A stretch of 16,438 nucleotides of DNA from CAJKWP01 sp050943075 (lineage in GTDB: Bacteria > Bacillota > Clostridia > Christensenellales > UBA1242): the NCBI GenBank assembly GCA_050943075.1, contig JBMNOM010000020.1, positions 1 to 16,438 of the forward strand, written 5' to 3'. A program made the position numbers and the translations under genes. Under the pieces are notes generated by a model. That model saw only the letters and a list, made by a program, of their open reading frames with translations, was not told the DNA's origin and searched no databases. Positions 14,059 through 16,438 of this stretch are shown here, in pieces. How positions within the stretch are numbered: the first letter of the stretch is position 1; every line of letters starts with the position of its first letter.

Positions 14059-15420
14059 TTAAACATTATCTCTTAATTGGTTTTTAATTTCGTTCACAAT
14101 TGTTCTAATTTTGTTGTTGGATTTCAATTGTTCGTTAATTTTATCTCTTGCGTGGATAATTGTTGTGTGATCTCTTCCGCCAAAAAGTTGGCCAATTGCT
14201 GTGAGTGGAAGATCCAAAATTTCATTAATTAAGTAAATGGCAATCATTCTTGGTTCAACAATTTCTTTACTACGTTTTTTGCCAACAATTTCCGCTTCGC
14301 TGATTCCAAAGTAAGCACAAACAGCTGTTATGATTTGACTTGGTGAAGTTTGTTCTTTTTGCACTTCTTGTTGGTCTTTAAAAACTTCTCTTGCTTCAAA
14401 AAGTGTTGCCTGTTTTTTGCCAATTAATGTGGCATAGAAGTAAACTTTTGATAACAACCCTTCCATTTCTCTCACGTTGGTGTTCACGTTTTCTGCAATG
14501 AATTCCAAAACATCTTCGCTGATGTTGTATCTTTCTTGTTCAACCTTTTTCTTCAAAATTGCAATTTTGGTTTCAAAGTCTGGCGCTTGAATGTCTTGAA
14601 TTAAGCCGCTTTGGAAACGAGAACGCAACCTGTCTTCAAGTGTTGCAATTTCTTTTGGTGGACGGTCGGATGAAATGATGATTTGCTTGTTTTTTTGATA
14701 AAGTTCATTAAAAGTATGGAAAAATTCTTCCTGTGTGCTTGTTTTGTTTGAAATGAACTGAATATCGTCAATCATTAAAATGTCTAAATTGCGGTATTTT
14801 TCTCTAAACAAAAGGTTTGCTTTTTCTTTTTCTTTGCTTGCTCTTAGGGAATCAATATAGTCGTTTGTGAATTTTTCACAAGTCACATACATAATTTTTT
14901 TGTCTGGAGAGTTTTGTTTAACAAAATTTCCAATGGCGTTCAAAATGTGTGTTTTGCCAAGCCCAACACCGCCATAGATGAAAAGAGGGTTAAACTTTTC
15001 GCCAGGGTTTTCTGCCACACTTCTTGCTGCGGCATAAACAAACTGATTGCTTTTGCCAACAACAAAGTTGTCAAATGTGTATTTTTCGTTAAAAGAAGAC
15101 ACTTCTTCTTTAATTTCTTTATCTTCGCCGGAATTATCTTGCTTTTTCTTTTTGATGTAGGCTTCTTTTTCTTCTGCATCCAAAATTTCAAAATTAACAT
15201 TATCACCAAAAACAGACTCAATGCTTTCTTTAAGTTGGCCGGAATGGTTTTTGTTAAGTTGGTTTTTTGCAAAAGTGGAAGATGCAACAAGCACAAGGGT
15301 TTTTCCATCCTTGAAGTCAATCACTTCAATGGTTTTAATCCACAAATCAAAAGAAACAACAGTCACAAGCATTTCAAGTTTAGTAAGCACTTTATTCCAA
15401 AGGTCGTGTATTTCTTGCAT
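14059..15420 (-). CDS. dnaA: Chromosomal replication initiator DnaA
   Basis: DnaA binds origin boxes, oligomerises with ATP and opens the duplex. The 453-residue protein has domain I (about 1-85), a short charged linker (about 86-112), the AAA+ domain with Walker A GGVGLGKT (150-157) and Walker B LMIDD (215-219), and the DNA-binding domain IV with GGRDHTTIIHARDKI (414-428). I take the ATG at 15420, where AAAGGA precedes and the family N-terminus begins; the frame is open nine codons further. The gene is preceded by a promoter containing a DnaA box, indicating autoregulation, and precedes dnaN on the same strand. Motifs are intact. Confidence 0.98.
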   Translation of the reverse strand: MQEIHDLWNKVLTKLEMLVTVVSFDLWIKTIEVIDFKDGKTLVLVASSTFAKNQLNKNHSGQLKESIESVFGDNVNFEILDAEEKEAYIKKKKQDNSGEDKEIKEEVSSFNEKYTFDNFVVGKSNQFVYAAARSVAENPGEKFNPLFIYGGVGLGKTHILNAIGNFVKQNSPDKKIMYVTCEKFTNDYIDSLRASKEKEKANLLFREKYRNLDILMIDDIQFISNKTSTQEEFFHTFNELYQKNKQIIISSDRPPKEIATLEDRLRSRFQSGLIQDIQAPDFETKIAILKKKVEQERYNISEDVLEFIAENVNTNVREMEGLLSKVYFYATLIGKKQATLFEAREVFKDQQEVQKEQTSPSQIITAVCAYFGISEAEIVGKKRSKEIVEPRMIAIYLINEILDLPLTAIGQLFGGRDHTTIIHARDKINEQLKSNNKIRTIVNEIKNQLRDNV

Positions 15421-15450
15421 ATTGATTCCTTTTATATTAATAATCAATTT

Positions 15451-15480
15451 ATTATATCAATATCACTGTGGATAAGTCAA
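15451..15480 (-). promoter_or_regulatory. dnaA promoter with embedded DnaA box
   Basis: On the minus strand TTGACT (15475-15480) and TATAAT (15451-15456) are 18 bp apart, and the -10 has the TGA extension (TGATATAAT). The predicted leader is about 25 nt. The DnaA box lies across the spacer and the last base of the -35, so bound DnaA would compete with RNA polymerase. Confidence 0.8.
15467..15475 (-). promoter_or_regulatory. Perfect DnaA box
   Basis: TTATCCACA on the minus strand is the only exact consensus DnaA box I found in the window. It is located within the dnaA promoter, sharing one base with the -35 element. Established knowledge: DnaA represses its own gene through such boxes in many bacteria. 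Confidence 0.85.
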
Positions 15481-15501
15481 CCATTTGGGGAATTTAAACA
15501 T

Positions 15502-15525
15502 AAAAAAACAAGGAAAAAATTCCTT
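15502..15525 (-). terminator. Probable terminator of the ArsR-type gene
   Basis: On the minus strand AAGGAA, loop TTTT and TTCCTT (15510-15525) are followed one base later by seven T (15502-15508). The stem is short (6 bp) but the T-run is strong, and it lies between the regulator gene and the dnaA promoter. Confidence 0.5.
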
Positions 15526-15595
15526 ACATTTTGTTTTATAAGGAGCTAAATGTTTGTTTTTATGTTTTAAAAAAATGAACTTTTAACTGAAATTT

Positions 15596-15931
15596 TTAGC
15601 ACACAGCCTCAATTGCACCAAGCATTAAATTGTTAATTTCAAAGCCTTTTAGGGAATAAAAAATCATTTTTCCTTGTCGAGTGAAATCCACAATGTTTTG
15701 CGCTTTCAAAATTTGCATTTGGTGGGAAATTGTTGTTTGGTTCAAGTTTAAAATTGAGGACATATCGTTCACACACATTGGGCCAATAGACAGGCAAATG
15801 ATGATTTTTAAACGAGTTAAATCTGAAAAAGACTGAAAGAAAGAAGCCAGTTTTGTGGTGACTGTGTCGTTTGGTAAGTATTTTAAAATTTGATTTTTTT
15901 CTTCAGTGGATAATGCAAGCAACCTTGACAT
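15596..15931 (-). CDS. ArsR-family winged-helix regulator
   Basis: The 111-residue protein has the ArsR hallmark FSDLTRLKIIICL (about 35-47), a helix-turn-helix with recognition helix NQTTISHQMQIL (64-75) and the wing FTRQGKMIFYSL (83-94). ArsR proteins are usually dimeric repressors that release DNA upon binding metals or other signals. The metal-binding motif CVCDL of the ArsR/CadC branch is here CVNDM (from Cys53), so one cysteine ligand is replaced; Cys46 and Cys111 are the others. Sensing of a classical thiol-bound metal is therefore doubtful. I take the ATG at 15931, which follows AGGAG; a TTG start seven codons earlier is less likely. It is divergent from the small Cys-rich gene at 16100. 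Confidence 0.85.
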   Translation of the reverse strand: MSRLLALSTEEKNQILKYLPNDTVTTKLASFFQSFSDLTRLKIIICLSIGPMCVNDMSSILNLNQTTISHQMQILKAQNIVDFTRQGKMIFYSLKGFEINNLMLGAIEAVC

Positions 15932-15980
15932 AAAAACTCCTATTGTTAACAAACATTAAACAAAAATCATATAAATACAC

Positions 15981-15994
15981 AACATTACAATGTT
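15981..15994. promoter_or_regulatory. Candidate operator between the regulator and the small gene
   Basis: AACATT-AC-AATGTT is a perfect 6+6 inverted repeat with a 2-bp centre, about 50 bp upstream of the ArsR-type start and in the shared intergenic region. Its geometry fits a dimeric winged-helix repressor. The assignment is inference from position and symmetry only. Confidence 0.35.
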
Positions 15995-16024
15995 TAAAAA
16001 AAGTTTATAAAAATTTTTTAAGCG

Positions 16025-16055
16025 CTGTCAATTGAAAAAAAGCGCAAATTGACAG
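16025..16055. promoter_or_regulatory. Inverted repeat upstream of the small gene, with TTGACA
   Basis: CTGTCAATT (16025-16033) and AATTGACAG (16047-16055) are perfect 9-bp arms with a 13-nt spacer. The right arm includes TTGACA (16049-16054), a perfect -35 hexamer on the plus strand, but no good -10 follows at 16-18 bp. It could be an operator, an RNA stem-loop in the leader, or both. Confidence 0.4.
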
Positions 16056-16099
16056 AAAAGATAAAAAATTCCAAGATTATTAGTTTTAAGGAGGAAAAT

Positions 16100-16291
16100 A
16101 TGTTCTTTTCAAATGATATTTTGTTTGCTTTTTTAATCAGTGTGATTGCAAGCGCAACAAACACAGACCTTGCAACAAACACAAACATTTTGCTTTTATT
16201 ATTGCTTGCCTTACAAGGAAACAACAGCGGCTGTTGTGAAAACCGCTGCTGCAACCCAAATTCACCATCAAGCCCAAGACTTTTTGGTTAA
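16100..16291 (+). CDS. Small Cys-rich protein with hydrophobic segments, unknown function
   Basis: I do not recognise this 63-residue protein. The start is decided by a full AAGGAGG (16088-16094) five bases before ATG. It shows a hydrophobic stretch (7-18), a Thr/Asn-rich link with TNTDLATNTN (20-29), a second stretch of mostly Leu (30-38) and a short tail with GCCENRCCNP (44-53) then Pro/Ser residues. The four cysteines form two CC pairs. The tail resembles the core of heat-stable enterotoxin-type peptides (CCE-x-CCNP) but lacks their last two cysteines and has one more residue between the pairs. It may equally be one of the many small Cys-rich membrane or spore-associated proteins of Clostridia. 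It is divergent from the ArsR-type gene and abuts the next gene tail to tail. Confidence 0.7.
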   Translation: MFFSNDILFAFLISVIASATNTDLATNTNILLLLLLALQGNNSGCCENRCCNPNSPSSPRLFG

Positions 16292-16438
16292 TTATTCAAA
16301 CAAATTTTCAAAATATTTAACAAGCATTTTTTTTGATTTTTCATTATTAACATAAGTTATCCATTTTAATTTGGCAATGTTTTTTGCCATGCCGGTTTCA
16401 TCTGTTTCAATCACCAAATCAACTTTATCTCCGTCTGA
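16292..16438 (-). CDS. C-terminal end of an unidentified gene (cut by window edge)
   Basis: The minus-strand frame is open from the window edge to TAA at 16292-16294, giving 48 residues that begin SDGDKVDLVIETDETG and end KYFENLFE. The acidic-basic mix and codon use look like real coding sequence. No family is recognisable from this fragment; the true start lies beyond the window. Its stop directly abuts the stop of the small plus-strand gene, with no base between them. Confidence 0.6.
   Translation of the reverse strand, partial: SDGDKVDLVIETDETGMAKNIAKLKWITYVNNEKSKKMLVKYFENLFE

Noticed and set aside
14914..15549. Long plus-strand open frame (211 codons) opposite dnaA
   Set aside because: It is antisense to the well-supported dnaA and its promoter, has Phe/Lys-rich composition typical of a shadow frame, and no ribosome site.
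15541..15568. AAGGAG followed by an ATG on the plus strand upstream of dnaA
   Set aside because: The frame closes after only six residues (MFVFMF), so it is a chance Shine-Dalgarno next to a start codon.
15905..15913. AGTGGATAA in the ArsR-type gene as an origin DnaA box
   Set aside because: It has one mismatch and lies in coding sequence; kept only as background to the candidate oriC, not as a called site.
14014..15952. The palindrome TTGTTAACAA, present at 14014-14023 and 15943-15952, as a shared operator
   Set aside because: A 10-bp AT-rich palindrome occurring twice in 16 kb of one-third GC DNA is weak evidence; nothing else links the two places.

Overview
The window looks like the chromosomal origin neighbourhood of a low-GC Bacillota-type bacterium, probably an uncultured member of the Clostridia. 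The base composition is roughly one third G+C and Trp is encoded by TGG. Shine-Dalgarno sites of the AAGGAG kind precede most starts. The gene order rpmH-rnpA-yidD-yidC-jag-mnmE-mnmG-rsmG-parA-parB is the classical Gram-positive origin cluster, and the parS sites are of the Bacillota type (TGTTTCACGTGAAACA). Placement below phylum level is inference.

Layout. Positions 1-2533 hold no credible gene. They carry eight parS-like palindromes (five perfect, three progressively degenerate), and positions 1666-2160 are a diverged tandem repeat in which every unit starts with a parS. From 2534 to 11561 nearly everything is on the minus strand, transcribed right to left: rpmH, rnpA, yidD, yidC and jag form a tight, overlapping set that ends at a hairpin terminator. 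mnmE-mnmG follow with their own promoter, then rsmG, then parA-parB (1-nt overlap), which point into the parS array. One plus-strand gene (11913-12662) encodes an unidentified 7-helix membrane protein. Right of it, dnaN and dnaA are again on the minus strand, separated by 244 bp containing AT-rich, box-like sequence that may be oriC. Beyond dnaA lie a minus-strand ArsR-type regulator, a divergent plus-strand 63-residue Cys-rich small protein, and the C-terminal end of an unidentified minus-strand gene cut by the window edge.

How it fits together. DnaA starts replication and DnaN clamps the polymerase. ParB loads on parS and ParA uses it to segregate origins. rpmH/rnpA make L34 and the RNase P protein. 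YidD, YidC and Jag belong to membrane-protein insertion and associated RNA binding. MnmE/MnmG modify tRNA wobble uridines and RsmG methylates 16S rRNA.

Most notable points: the parS array and its apparent growth by tandem duplication; the dnaA-dnaN block being co-directional with rpmH, where the classical arrangement is divergent; a sharp strand-composition flip at about 2280; a perfect DnaA box inside the dnaA promoter; and a CCENRCCNP small protein facing an ArsR regulator.
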